A DNA stretch of 64,000 nt from Nitrospira defluvii. Lineage in GTDB: Bacteria > Nitrospirota > Nitrospiria > Nitrospirales > Nitrospiraceae. The notes under the pieces were generated by a model. It had not been told where the DNA came from. It searched no databases and saw only the letters and a list, made by a program, of their open reading frames with translations. Shown here piece by piece: positions 36,136-44,565 of this stretch. The position numbers and the translations under genes are program-made. Position 1 is the stretch's first letter. Every line of letters starts with the position of its first letter. The DNA is taken from positions 1 through 64,000 of the forward strand of contig FP929003.1 of NCBI GenBank assembly GCA_000196815.1, written 5' to 3'.

Positions 36136-36474
36136 ATGCGACAGATGAAAGGATTCTTTACCATGTTATTGACGGCCGCTCTCATGCTATCGGCCGGTTC
36201 CCTGTTCGCCGAGGTGGATGACGGATCACACATCAAAATCACCTCGCCGAAAGACGGGGCAACAGTGGGAGAGACGTTTGAGCTCACCTACGAACTCACC
36301 AAGGGTTCCAAGGCGGCTCACGCGCATGTGTATCTGGACGGTGAATCGCAGAAGAAGTTTCCCGGCACCTTCAAAGGCCTCAGCAAGGGGAAACATGCAA
36401 TCACAGTTCAAGCGGCGACTCACGATCACGACCATTTGGCCGCGACCGATACCATTACGGTGGAGGTGCAATAA
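36136..36474 (+). CDS. Secreted Ig-like beta protein of unknown function
   Basis: This 112-aa protein has a signal peptide (about 1-26, cut near GSLFA-E). The mature part is a single beta-rich domain: HIKITSPKDGATVGETFELTYEL, HAHVYLDGESQKKF and KGKHAITVQAATHDHDH, with a His/Asp-rich end and a closing DTITVEVQ strand. The fold resembles Ig-like or copper-resistance-type beta sandwiches. A His-rich loop (THDHDH) hints at metal binding, but that is inference. CAGGAGGGTGCA precedes the ATG. The next gene is convergent, separated by a GC-rich hairpin. Confidence 0.7.
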   Translation: MRQMKGFFTMLLTAALMLSAGSLFAEVDDGSHIKITSPKDGATVGETFELTYELTKGSKAAHAHVYLDGESQKKFPGTFKGLSKGKHAITVQAATHDHDHLAATDTITVEVQ

Positions 36475-36499
36475 CGGCAGCTCCGAGCGGGGGGGAATC

Positions 36500-36524
36500 G
36501 GCCTCCCCGCCCCCGTGGGAGGCC
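36500..36524. terminator. Hairpin between convergent genes
   Basis: A perfect 8-bp stem, GGCCTCCC at 36500-36507 and GGGAGGCC at 36517-36524, with a 9-base loop lies in the 93-base gap between two convergent genes. A T-run is missing on either strand. It is placed as expected of a shared terminator, but stem and loop alone cannot prove it. Confidence 0.45.
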
Positions 36525-36567
36525 GCGCGGGGAACCGTAGTCCAGCGGGACTCGGCGACGTGAAAGG

Positions 36568-37350
36568 CTATGGGCAGAGTTCAGTCATGTCAGCCGTCAC
36601 GAGATGCGCACCGTTTCGTATGAGTTCTTCCGCATGGCCGGTCCGATCGACGCCGATGACCAATCCGAATCCGCCGTTCCGCCCGGCCTGCACGCCCGCA
36701 ACGGCGTCTTCGACAACCATGGCTCTCCGGGGATTCACCCGCAATCGCCGCGCTGCTTCCACGAAGCCATCGGGGGCCGGCTTCCCCGCAAGATGAAGTC
36801 GTTCGCTTTCGATGCCGTCGACCCACTCATCGAAGGAGTCCGCGAGGCCGGTCCGTTGCAGAACCGCAGCCGTGTGTTTGCTGGCTGAGACCACCGCGGT
36901 TCGCATGCCCTGTGCCCGTACGCTCCGGAGAAACTGCACCGCGTCGTCATACAACTCGATGCCCTGCTGTTTGAGGTGGGCTTGGAAGTACCCGTCTTTC
37001 TTGTTGCCGAGTCCCTGGACCGTTTCCTGGTCCGGGCCGTCTTGAGGGGTGCCATTGGGCACGACAATGTTGCGGGATTCGAGAAACGATTTTACGCCGT
37101 CGTATCGAAGCCTGCCGTCAACGTAGCGCTGATAGTCGAGCGTGACATCGAAGGGTTGAAAAGGGACCTGTTCGCGGGAGGCTCTTGCTTTCAGGTACTC
37201 ATCGAATAACCGCTTCCAGGCGGCTGCATGCAGGACGGCGGTTTTGGTCAGGACTCCGTCGAGGTCGAAGAGCACGGCATCGAACCGGGTCAGATCAATG
37301 GGATGTGGGCTGAGTGGTTGTTCTCCGGTGAGGCCTTGTGTCATCTTCAA
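36568..37350 (-). CDS. Beta-phosphoglucomutase-like HAD hydrolase
   Basis: This 260-aa HAD-superfamily protein has the nucleophile motif FDAVLFDLDGVLTKT near residues 23-37, a cap domain with a DYQRYVDGRLRYDGV sequence typical of beta-phosphoglucomutases, and a late VVEDAVAGVQAGRNGGFGLVIG motif. Beta-PGM converts beta-glucose 1-phosphate to glucose 6-phosphate. It is divergent from the GH65 phosphorylase gene, whose product would be beta-glucose 1-phosphate, so the two form a coherent unit. The DVTLDYQRYVDGRLRYDG segment is a strong family hallmark. The divergent gap is about 90 bases. Confidence 0.9.
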   Translation of the reverse strand: MKMTQGLTGEQPLSPHPIDLTRFDAVLFDLDGVLTKTAVLHAAAWKRLFDEYLKARASREQVPFQPFDVTLDYQRYVDGRLRYDGVKSFLESRNIVVPNGTPQDGPDQETVQGLGNKKDGYFQAHLKQQGIELYDDAVQFLRSVRAQGMRTAVVSASKHTAAVLQRTGLADSFDEWVDGIESERLHLAGKPAPDGFVEAARRLRVNPRRAMVVEDAVAGVQAGRNGGFGLVIGVDRTGHAEELIRNGAHLVTADMTELCP

Positions 37351-37441
37351 GCTTTCTGCGAATCACTTGGTGTATCGACATCTGAGATAGACGGTCATTT
37401 CTGCATGCTACCATTCTGCTCCCCGGAGATGTGAGAAGGTT

Positions 37442-39832
37442 ATGATGTGGATACCTCGAGACAATTCGATCCTGTCAGTCCCGCTTCAGGAAGAAGAAGG
37501 GGCGAAATCGGCTGCCCTGCTCCTTCCGGTCAACCCTCCCCTCGCCATCGACCCTAGCTGGGTATTGGTCGAGGCAGGATTCGAACCGCAGCGGGAGCGT
37601 GAGATCGAGTCGATCTTGACGGTGGCGAACGGCTATGTGGGGACGCGGGGTGCGCTTGCGGAACGCACGAGCCTGTCATCCCCTGCCGTCTTTCTCGCGG
37701 GTGTGTTTGATGCGAACGAGGCGCCAGGCGGCACGCTGGACCTCGTGAAACTCCCTGATTGGACGCATCTTCGCGTGCTGGTGGAAGGAACCCCGCTGTC
37801 GCTCGAAACCGGAAGTATCGTCGAACACCGACGCATCCTCGATCTGCAGCATGGGGTGCTGTGTCGATCCTGGCGACACCGGGACCAGGAAGGCCGAGTG
37901 ACGGGCCTCATCTTCCTGCGCGTCGCTTCTCTTCACGATCGGCATCTTCTGCTCCAATCCGTCACGATCACCCCGGAAAACTATAGCGGGATGATCTCGA
38001 TCGAATCTGTGATGGAAGGGACGCAGGCGGGAATACCATGGTCGTCCAACGTGGAGGGCGACGGAGCTATGATCGTGGGGCGGACGCGGAGGGGAACGAC
38101 CATCGCCATGGCCACTCACGGGAAGCTGCGACATGAGAACGTTCAAGAGAGCTCGGGCAGCAGTCCGATCGAAGGACTCACGGATCGGCGGACGTGGCAG
38201 GCGCGAAGGGGGGAGCCGGCCCGGTTCGATCGGTCTGTCGTCGTCTATTCATCCCGTGAGACAGGGGATCCTCCTGCCGCAGCCGGAGAACATATGCGAC
38301 GAGCCTCCGGGGCGGGCTTGGACGCCCACATCGTGCGGCATGCGGAAGCCTGGGAAGCCCGCTGGCGGGCCGGCGGAGTGGAAGTCGCCGGCGATGAGAT
38401 GGCGCAGCGCGCGCTCCGCTTTGCCGTCTATCATCTGAATAGTGCCGTGAATCCGAAGGACGAATATGCGTCGATCGGAGCCAGGGCGCTCACCGGCTCC
38501 GCCTACAAAGGACACGTCTTCTGGGATACGGAAATCTATCTGTTGCCGTTTTACACCTTCACCGATCCTTCGGCGGCGCGGACGCTCTTGCTCTACCGGT
38601 TCCATACGCTCCAGGCTGCCCGCGACAAGGCGCGGCGGCTGGGGTACCAGGGAGCCTTATACGCCTGGGAGTCCGCCGATACGGGAGAAGATGTCACGCC
38701 GGACACAGTGATCGCGCCGGACGGCCGGGCGGTTCAAGTTCTCACCGGAGTTCAGGAGCACCATATCAGCGCCGATATCGCCTACGCGGTCTGGCAATAC
38801 TGGCAGGCGACGGCGGATGAGGCCTTTTTCCTTGAGGCAGGGGCGGACATGCTCATCGAGACCGCGCGATTCTGGGCGACCCGCGGGCGGTTGGAGCCGG
38901 ATGGGCGGTATCACATTCGAACGGTCATCGGGCCGGATGAATACCATGAATCCGTGGATGACAATGCGTACACCAATGTCATGGCGCAATGGAACCTGGA
39001 GCGGGCCGCGGACACGGTCGACTGGCTCCGCTCTCGCCATCCTGAGGTCTGGCCTATCATCAGCGAGCGCTTGCAGATCACGCCTGATGAGCCGGCCTCT
39101 TGGCGTCGGACCGCTGAGCGCATGACCACCGGATTCGATCGGGAAACCAATCTGTTCGAACAGTTTACCGGTTTCTTTGACTTGGAGGATGTGGACCTCG
39201 CAGCGTACCCGGCCCGACCTGTGCCGCTGGATGTGATTCTCGGGCGCGACCGGACGCAGAAGTCCAAAGTCGTCAAGCAGGCAGATGTGGTCGCGCTGAG
39301 CGCACTCCTCTGGGAACGATTCCCCTCTGCCGTGCATGAGGCGAACTTTCGGTATTATGAACCCCGCACCGCGCACGGCAGCTCCTTGAGTCCCGCTCTC
39401 CATGCCTTAGTGAGCGCGCGGCTCGGCGAGGCCGATCTGGCGGCCCGGTACTTTCACGACGCAGCGGCGATCGATCTTTCCAATCACATGGGCAATGCGG
39501 CGGGAGGAGTTCACATCGCGACCCTGGGGGGGCTGTGGCAAGCCGTTGTCTTCGGCATGGGGGGTGTCAGGCTTCGAGACGACGGACTCGTCATCCACCC
39601 GAACCTGCCGTCGAACTGGGATCGGTTGTCGTTCCCTCTGCAATGGAGAGGTCGGAGCGTCACTGTGGCGATCAACCGCGAGCCGAAACAGGCGACCGTC
39701 GAGCTTCGGACCGGCGATCCAATGACTATTCAGTTGGGTCAGGGGTCGATCCAAGTGATGACCTCGAACCATCGCTACGTCATCCAGGGGGAAAGGTCCG
39801 GCTGGGGCGCCTGGAAGGAATCCAAGCGGTAG
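37442..39832 (+). CDS. GH65-family disaccharide phosphorylase
   Basis: This 796-aa protein is a glycoside hydrolase family 65 member. The catalytic acid is proposed to be Glu500 in GPDEYHE (VIGPDEYHESVDDNAYTN), and the phosphate loop HGSSLSPALHA follows. The N-terminal beta-sandwich shows ESILTVANGYVGTRG, the (alpha/alpha)6 barrel GHVFWDTEIYLLPFY, and the C-terminal beta-strand domain ends the protein. GH65 includes trehalose, maltose, kojibiose and nigerose phosphorylases; the exact substrate is not visible. With the divergent beta-PGM-like protein it would feed an alpha-glucoside into glycolysis, which matches glycogen or trehalose use. Confidence 0.92.
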   Translation: MMWIPRDNSILSVPLQEEEGAKSAALLLPVNPPLAIDPSWVLVEAGFEPQREREIESILTVANGYVGTRGALAERTSLSSPAVFLAGVFDANEAPGGTLDLVKLPDWTHLRVLVEGTPLSLETGSIVEHRRILDLQHGVLCRSWRHRDQEGRVTGLIFLRVASLHDRHLLLQSVTITPENYSGMISIESVMEGTQAGIPWSSNVEGDGAMIVGRTRRGTTIAMATHGKLRHENVQESSGSSPIEGLTDRRTWQARRGEPARFDRSVVVYSSRETGDPPAAAGEHMRRASGAGLDAHIVRHAEAWEARWRAGGVEVAGDEMAQRALRFAVYHLNSAVNPKDEYASIGARALTGSAYKGHVFWDTEIYLLPFYTFTDPSAARTLLLYRFHTLQAARDKARRLGYQGALYAWESADTGEDVTPDTVIAPDGRAVQVLTGVQEHHISADIAYAVWQYWQATADEAFFLEAGADMLIETARFWATRGRLEPDGRYHIRTVIGPDEYHESVDDNAYTNVMAQWNLERAADTVDWLRSRHPEVWPIISERLQITPDEPASWRRTAERMTTGFDRETNLFEQFTGFFDLEDVDLAAYPARPVPLDVILGRDRTQKSKVVKQADVVALSALLWERFPSAVHEANFRYYEPRTAHGSSLSPALHALVSARLGEADLAARYFHDAAAIDLSNHMGNAAGGVHIATLGGLWQAVVFGMGGVRLRDDGLVIHPNLPSNWDRLSFPLQWRGRSVTVAINREPKQATVELRTGDPMTIQLGQGSIQVMTSNHRYVIQGERSGWGAWKESKR

Positions 39833-39881
39833 TCCGATCGGCTCTGCCTATGTCATCAATGATACACATGAGGAGGATCAC

Positions 39882-40307
39882 ATGAAACGTCACGCCTCGG
39901 CACAATGGAACGGCGATTTGAAAACCGGTAAGGGGACGGTCTCGACACAAAGCGGGATCTTGTCCCAGACCCAATATTCTTTCGCGACTCGATTCGAGAA
40001 CGGCAATGGGACCAATCCCGAAGAGCTGATTGCGGCGGCCCATGCCGGCTGTTTTTCGATGGCTCTTTCCGGACAGTTGGGCGCGGCGAATCTGGTGGCC
40101 GACCAATTGGCGACCACTGCCACCGTCACGATGGAAAAAATAGAGGCCGGTTGGACCGTCACCGGAGTGCATTTGTCTGTCACGGGCAAGGTGCCGAAAG
40201 CAGATGCGGCCGCCTGGGAGAAGGCGACGGCGGCGGCCAAGGCCGGCTGTCCGATCTCACGGCTGCTTAACACCACGATCACCATGGATGCGAAGTTGGA
40301 GCACTAG
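39882..40307 (+). CDS. OsmC family peroxiredoxin-like protein
   Basis: This 141-aa protein is of OsmC/Ohr type, a thiol-dependent organic hydroperoxide reductase. RHASAQWNGDLKTGKGTVST starts the protein. GTNPEELIAAAHAGCFSMALS holds the first catalytic Cys, and KAGCPISRLLNTTI the second. These are the two residues needed for function. The glutamate and arginine of the active site are in NGNGTNPEEL and FSYATRF-type sequence. GAGGAGGATCAC precedes the ATG. Its stop codon TAG is the third to fifth base of the left end of repeat copy 4 (CTAGCAGG). Confidence 0.93.
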   Translation: MKRHASAQWNGDLKTGKGTVSTQSGILSQTQYSFATRFENGNGTNPEELIAAAHAGCFSMALSGQLGAANLVADQLATTATVTMEKIEAGWTVTGVHLSVTGKVPKADAAAWEKATAAAKAGCPISRLLNTTITMDAKLEH

Positions 40308-40510
40308 CAGGATGCGGAAAAAGTCCGCCAGCGGCGTTCTCGCATCACTCAGAAGCTCACCGTACAGCACGAGTACGATTCGCCTCTTCGTTCGCTGCGG
40401 CCTTGCTGGACGGCCTTTTTGCGCATCCTGCGGGCGATTCTGACGCGAGACGGCCCGTGTGCGAAACGCGACGTATGACGCAATAATCGAGTTTTTCCGC
40501 AGCCTGCTAG
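40304..40510 (-). repeat. Palindromic intergenic repeat, copy 4 (long form with TIRs)
   Basis: This is the long form. The left end CTAGCAGGATGCGGAAAAAG starts at 40304, and its inverted counterpart TTTTTCCGCAGCCTGCTAG ends at 40510, agreeing at about 20 of 22 positions. Between them lies the 125-base core shared with copies 1-3 and 5-6 (GGCGTTCTCGC, CGTAC...GAGTACGATTCGCCTC, GCTGCGGCCTTGCTGGACGG). A tail of about 70 bases follows the core. The TIRs and 207-base length are like a MITE. The next HAD gene starts 6 bases beyond, and the left end supplies the OsmC stop. Confidence 0.85.
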
Positions 40511-40515
40511 ACCTC

Positions 40516-41214
40516 ATGACCGCTTCGCAGGATCCTGATTCGTTGGCCTTTCTCTTCGATCTGGACGGGACGCTGGTGGACAGCGTGTACCAGCATGTGC
40601 TGGCATGGCGCGAGGCGACCCAGGCGTCCGGGATTGAATTGCCGGTCTGGAAGATTCATCGCCAGATCGGCATGAGCGGTGGCCTCATGTTACATGCGCT
40701 CTGTCGGGAAACCGGACGGCCGGTTTCAAAGGACGAAGCGGAGCGCATTCAGCGGCTGCATGCCGATGCCTTTGCGAAACAGGCCCCATCACTCCGAGTG
40801 CTACCGGGCGCGCAAGAATTATTGAACGCCTTGACGGCGGCTGACGTACCCTATGCCATTGCCACCAGCGGGCGACTGCAGAGCGCACAACATACGTTGA
40901 AGCTGTTAAAGCTTCCGCCTGGAACGCCGGTGGTGACGCGCGATCAGGTGAAGCGCGCGAAGCCCGATCCCGATTTGTTTCTGGCTGCCGCCGAACAGCT
41001 CCGGGTTCCGATTGCGAAGTGCATCGTCGTCGGTGACAGCGTGTGGGATCTGTTGGCGGCCCGTCGTGCTTCCGCGCTCGGGGTGGGGCTGTTGTCAGGA
41101 GGTTATGGGAGGGAAGAACTGGAACGGGCGGGCGCCTATCGCACCTATGATGATCCGGCGGATTTGTTGCGCCATCTGGATGAATGTGGCGTCCGGCCAG
41201 ACCCGCCGGCGTGA
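40516..41214 (+). CDS. HAD family phosphatase (beta-PGM/GPH-like)
   Basis: This 232-aa HAD-family protein has LFDLDGTLVDSVYQHVLAW near the N-terminus, TSGRLQ in the cap/core joint (IATSGRLQSAQHTL), and VVGDSVWDLLAARRAS for the last motif; all catalytic positions (D, D, S/T, K, D) appear. It resembles phosphoglycolate or sugar-phosphate phosphatases. The start is set at MTASQDP (40516) because a longer reading begins inside the repeat copy 4. The gene is read from within 6 bases of the repeat end, so the repeat may hold its promoter or leader. Confidence 0.85.
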   Translation: MTASQDPDSLAFLFDLDGTLVDSVYQHVLAWREATQASGIELPVWKIHRQIGMSGGLMLHALCRETGRPVSKDEAERIQRLHADAFAKQAPSLRVLPGAQELLNALTAADVPYAIATSGRLQSAQHTLKLLKLPPGTPVVTRDQVKRAKPDPDLFLAAAEQLRVPIAKCIVVGDSVWDLLAARRASALGVGLLSGGYGREELERAGAYRTYDDPADLLRHLDECGVRPDPPA

Positions 41215-41220
41215 CGGTGG

Positions 41221-41796
41221 ATGCGTGATGCGATGATGGAGAAGACCGAAAAAGAGAAAATGCTGGCGGGAGATCTGTACCATGCCGCGGATACGGAACT
41301 CCTCACCGAGCGACGCCATGCGCAGCAGATACTGGTTCGATACAATGCTGCGCCCGATGACGGCCAAATGCTCCGTACGGACCTGCTTCGGGATGTCCTG
41401 GGGGCCGTCGGCGAAGGAACCGTGGTCCTTCCCACCTTCACGTGCGACTATGGTTACAACATCAGCCTCGGCCGAAACGTCTTCATCAATTATCACTGCA
41501 TCTTTCTGGACTGTGCGCCTATTGCGATTGGAGACGACGTACAGATCGGCCCCGCCGTGCAACTCTATACGGCGCAACATCCCCTCGATGCCAAGGTGCG
41601 TCGCTCCGGCCTGGAATCCGCAAGCCCGATCCGGATCGGCAAGGATGTATGGATCGGCGGCGGCGTGGTGGTTTTGCCGGGCGTCACGATCGGAGATCGC
41701 AGTATCGTGGGAGCAGGTAGTGTGGTCGTGCACCACGTGCCTCCGGATAGCCTTGTGGTCGGGAACCCCGCCCGCATTGTGCGAACGTTGGTGTAA
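41221..41796 (+). CDS. Maltose/sugar O-acetyltransferase-like (Maa) protein
   Basis: This 191-aa left-handed beta-helix acetyltransferase resembles Maa/LacA/NodL. EKEKMLAGDLYHAADTELLTER is the typical N-terminus. FTCDYGYNISLGRNVFINYHCIFLDC, DVQIGPAVQLYTAQHPLDAK and IGGGVVVLPGVTIGDRSIVGAGSVV are hexapeptide segments, with the conserved His in QHPLD. It acetylates sugars with acetyl-CoA. The start may be ATG 41233 or 41236. It follows the HAD gene by 6 bases and may be in its operon. Confidence 0.9.
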   Translation: MRDAMMEKTEKEKMLAGDLYHAADTELLTERRHAQQILVRYNAAPDDGQMLRTDLLRDVLGAVGEGTVVLPTFTCDYGYNISLGRNVFINYHCIFLDCAPIAIGDDVQIGPAVQLYTAQHPLDAKVRRSGLESASPIRIGKDVWIGGGVVVLPGVTIGDRSIVGAGSVVVHHVPPDSLVVGNPARIVRTLV

Positions 41797-41822
41797 ATTC
41801 CGATCTGGAGAAGGATTCGTTC

Positions 41823-42428
41823 ATGGAAAAACCTGCTGATGTGGCCCACCCCATTCATGCTCTGTTACAGCGGCGATGGAGTCCGCGCGCGTTTGCGGAT
41901 CGGATGGTGGAGCCGGAACAATTGCAGAGCCTGTTTGAAGCGGCCAGGTGGGCGCCGTCATCGAACAACGAGCAGCCCTGGCACTTCATTGTCGGCACGA
42001 AAGCGGACCCTCCCGCACACGACCGTCTCGTGGCCTGCCTCAAGGAAGGCAACAGGAAGTGGGCGTTTCGCGCCCCGGTCTTGATATTGTCGGTGGCGCG
42101 GTTGAATTTCGAGGACGAAGGCACTCCAAACCGGCATGCCTGGCACGACACGGGGATGGCCGCGCTCAGCCTCTGCCTGCAGGCGACCGCGCTTGGATTG
42201 GTCGCACACCAGATGGCGGGATTCGAGATCGAGAAGGCCCGCACCGATCTCGGCATTCCCGCCGGGTATGAACCGGTGGCGATGATCGCCGTCGGATACC
42301 CGGGCGACCCGGCAACCTTGCCGGACTATCTGCGTGAGCGGGAATTGAAACCGCGGGAGCGAAAGCCCGCAACCGAGTTCGTGTCCGACGGCACGTGGAA
42401 TGGCCCGCCGGACTGGCTCACCCGGTAA
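41823..42428 (+). CDS. Nitroreductase family protein
   Basis: This 201-aa FMN-dependent nitroreductase-fold protein shows MVEPEQLQSLFEAARWAPSSNNEQPWHFIV, the family N-terminal FMN site. WHDTGMAALSLCLQATALGLVAHQMAGF and MIAVGYPGD are further typical segments. RRWSPRAFADRMVEPEQL is common in the Cj1064/DrgA-like branch. It reduces nitro compounds, quinones or flavins with NAD(P)H. The ATG follows an AGAAGGATTCGTTC stretch. It ends 10 bases before the end of a convergent methyltransferase gene. Confidence 0.9.
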   Translation: MEKPADVAHPIHALLQRRWSPRAFADRMVEPEQLQSLFEAARWAPSSNNEQPWHFIVGTKADPPAHDRLVACLKEGNRKWAFRAPVLILSVARLNFEDEGTPNRHAWHDTGMAALSLCLQATALGLVAHQMAGFEIEKARTDLGIPAGYEPVAMIAVGYPGDPATLPDYLRERELKPRERKPATEFVSDGTWNGPPDWLTR

Positions 42429-42438
42429 GCGTCCGGAC

Positions 42439-43122
42439 TCACATCCATTGTATGCGCAGCATCTCGTTGCCGCCGCGTTGAAGCTCGTAGCCTACCGCTT
42501 CGATGGATACCCGGTACCCGTCCCGTTCCAGCCGCTCACAGACGGGAATCAGGTGCTGTGAGCGCTCGGCTCTCAAGGCGATCAGCGGAAAAATCCGCAC
42601 CTCACGCGCGACCCGCAACAGGGCTCGAACGGCAGCGAGGTGAAACGCTGTATCGAAGTGATCCGAGTAGAGAAAGAGAAAGTGCGACGAGAGTGCGAGG
42701 TCGAACCGGTCTGCCTCGAACGGGAGGTTCGGCAAGGCGCCGCAGACATACCGACCTGTTCCCGTCCGCCCGCTGTAATCGGCAACAAATCTTTCCATCA
42801 CCGCGATCCGGTTCCGTCGTAGATCCTCCGGGTCGCGATGATAACTCCAGACCCAATTCTGCGGCGTTGCCCGCACCTGCTCAATGACGTGATCCAGGGT
42901 AGAGAAGAATTGCCGTTGGATCTCCGCTCCGCCGAATTGATACAGTGGGTCGATCGACCAGACATCGCCACCGGCCGCCGTGAGTTCGGCATTGAAGCTG
43001 GATGGTCCAGCGGCACAGTCCAGAATGCGGCTCCGGCGGTCGGCCGCGCTGAGTGAAAACATCGACTCATATTCGCGCAGCGACCGTCCGAACGGCACGG
43101 TCTGGTCAAGACGGATGCTCAT
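42439..43122 (-). CDS. Class I SAM-dependent methyltransferase-like protein
   Basis: This 227-aa protein has a Rossmann-like SAM site: RILDCAAGPSSFNAELTAAGG holds motif I (DCAAGPSS in place of DxGxGxG), then WSIDPLYQFGG. A post-motif segment, FDLALSSHFLFLYSDHFD, is as in motif IV. No target-binding domain is visible, so the substrate is open. It is convergent with the nitroreductase gene and divergent from the SDR gene (108 bases between their starts). It is annotated on the minus strand with an ATG at 43122. Confidence 0.85.
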   Translation of the reverse strand: MSIRLDQTVPFGRSLREYESMFSLSAADRRSRILDCAAGPSSFNAELTAAGGDVWSIDPLYQFGGAEIQRQFFSTLDHVIEQVRATPQNWVWSYHRDPEDLRRNRIAVMERFVADYSGRTGTGRYVCGALPNLPFEADRFDLALSSHFLFLYSDHFDTAFHLAAVRALLRVAREVRIFPLIALRAERSQHLIPVCERLERDGYRVSIEAVGYELQRGGNEMLRIQWM

Positions 43123-43230
43123 GGGCGCACTGTATCAGACGTGGTCTTTACGAGACCATCGGCTTATGGCGAGCGGTCTGTGGATGAGCCGGCCGATGGC
43201 GAGTGGCAGGACGGGAATGGAGGCGCGGGC

Positions 43231-43962
43231 ATGGGGTTGTTGAAGGGCAAAGTGGCCATTGTGACCGGGTCGTCGAGCGGGATCGGCCGCGCCATCGCCG
43301 AACGCCTGGCGCAGGACGGCGCGACGGTGGTAGTGAATTACCATGTGCATGAGGAAAAAGCCCGGGAGGTGGCTGCAGGGATTCAGGCCGGTGGCGGGGC
43401 CGCTGCCGTCATCCAGGCTGACATGAGCCGGGTGGCGGACGCGCAACGCCTGGTGCAGGAGACAGTCCACCAGTTCCGTCGCCTCGATATTCTGGTCAAC
43501 AATGCGGGACGGTTCATTCCCAAGAAGTTGGTGGAGACGACGGAGGCGGAGTTCGATGCCATTCTTGCGCTGAATGCGAAGGGGCCATACTTTGCGATGC
43601 AGGCGGCGGCCAAGGTGCTCAGCGACGGTGGGCGTATTGTGAATATTTCGTCGGCGCTCACCCACCTGAAGTTTCCTGGTGCGACGGCTCACTTAGGGAG
43701 CAAGGCGGCGCTTGAACAGTATGGCAAGGGCCTCGCGCAGGAACTGGCGCCACGCGGCATTACCGTCAATACCGTGTTGCCGGGCTTTACCGATACCGGT
43801 GTGTTGACGGAGCAGTATCGCACCATGGGCGAACAGATGTCGCCGTTCAAGCGGCTCGGGCTCCCGTCCGACGTGGCCGATGTGGTGGCGTTTTTGGTGA
43901 GTGAGCAGGCACGGTGGCTGACTGGTCAGGTCATTCAGGCAGGCGGCGGGTTGGTGATGTAA
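43231..43962 (+). CDS. Short-chain dehydrogenase/reductase (SDR)
   Basis: This 243-aa classical SDR starts MGLLKGKVAIVTGSSSGIGRAIA. It has the nucleotide motif TGSSSGIG, NNAGRFIPK, the catalytic Ser in ISSALTHLK and the Tyr/Lys as shown by EQYGKGLAQELA (the spacing Y-x3-K applies: YGKG). The ending SEQARWLTGQVIQAGGGLVM is typical of the family. The oxidised substrate is unknown. The longer reading from 43141 was rejected as the residues before the ATG at 43231 do not align. Repeat copy 5 begins 6 bases after its stop. Confidence 0.92.
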   Translation: MGLLKGKVAIVTGSSSGIGRAIAERLAQDGATVVVNYHVHEEKAREVAAGIQAGGGAAAVIQADMSRVADAQRLVQETVHQFRRLDILVNNAGRFIPKKLVETTEAEFDAILALNAKGPYFAMQAAAKVLSDGGRIVNISSALTHLKFPGATAHLGSKAALEQYGKGLAQELAPRGITVNTVLPGFTDTGVLTEQYRTMGEQMSPFKRLGLPSDVADVVAFLVSEQARWLTGQVIQAGGGLVM

Positions 43963-43967
43963 CGTGT

Positions 43968-44167
43968 GGCAGGATGCGGAAAACGGCTCCCAGCGGCGTT
44001 CTCGCTTCATGCAACACCTCAACGTACCGCAAAGGGTACGCCTCGGCGCTCCATTTGCTGCGGCCTTGCTGGAAGGCCTTTTTGCACATCCTGCGTGCTA
44101 TCCTAATACTGCCAGCCACGTAGCTGATCGTAGCGTGCTGTGCAAATTGGAGTTTTCCCGCAACCGA
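43968..44167 (-). repeat. Palindromic intergenic repeat, copy 5 (long form)
   Basis: The left end GGCAGGATGCGGAAAACGGC begins at 43968; the core (GGCGTTCTCGC, AACGTACC...GGGTACGCCTC, GCTGCGGCCTTGCTGGAAGGCC) matches the other copies. The right end near 44150-44167 (GAGTTTTCCCGCAACC) is an imperfect inverted copy of the left end, as in copy 4. The long-form length is about 200 bases. It fills the gap between the SDR and RidA genes. A weak remnant, CCGGATGCGGACAATGGCCG, lies at 44568-44590 after the ridA stop. Confidence 0.8.
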
Positions 44168-44181
44168 TCAAAGGAGGATTC

Positions 44182-44565
44182 ATGGCAAGGCAGAACGTTT
44201 CGACCGGGGGACCATGGGAAGCGAAAATCGGGTATTCACGCGCGGTGCGAGTCGGTCAGTCGGTGCAGGTCTCCGGAACAACCGCGATGACGGCTACGGG
44301 GCTGGTCGGCAAGGGTGATCCCTACGCGCAGACGATCCAGGCGTTGAAGACGATCGAAGCGGCGCTCGTACAGTCCGGCGCGTCGATAGCGGATGTCGTG
44401 CGCACGCGCATCTACATGGCGAATATCGATCAATGGCAGGAGGTCGGACGCGCGCATGGAGAGGTCTTCGGCTCGGTCCGGCCGGCGACGACCATGGTGG
44501 AAGTGAAACGGTTGATCGATCCGGATATGTTGATTGAAATTGAAGCGGACGCGATCGTGGCCTAA
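44182..44565 (+). CDS. RidA family (YjgF/YER057c) protein
   Basis: This 127-aa protein of RidA type has ARQNVSTGGPWEAKIGYSRAVRVGQSVQVSGT and the C-terminal RPATTMVEVKRLIDPDMLIEIEADAIV, with the conserved Arg in the GSVRPATTM motif. RidA hydrolyses reactive enamine/imine intermediates from PLP enzymes. Shorter members vary in activity. The ATG at 44182 follows AAAGGAGGATTC; the longer reading from 44140 starts in repeat sequence. The gene lies 15 bases beyond repeat copy 5. Confidence 0.92.
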   Translation: MARQNVSTGGPWEAKIGYSRAVRVGQSVQVSGTTAMTATGLVGKGDPYAQTIQALKTIEAALVQSGASIADVVRTRIYMANIDQWQEVGRAHGEVFGSVRPATTMVEVKRLIDPDMLIEIEADAIVA

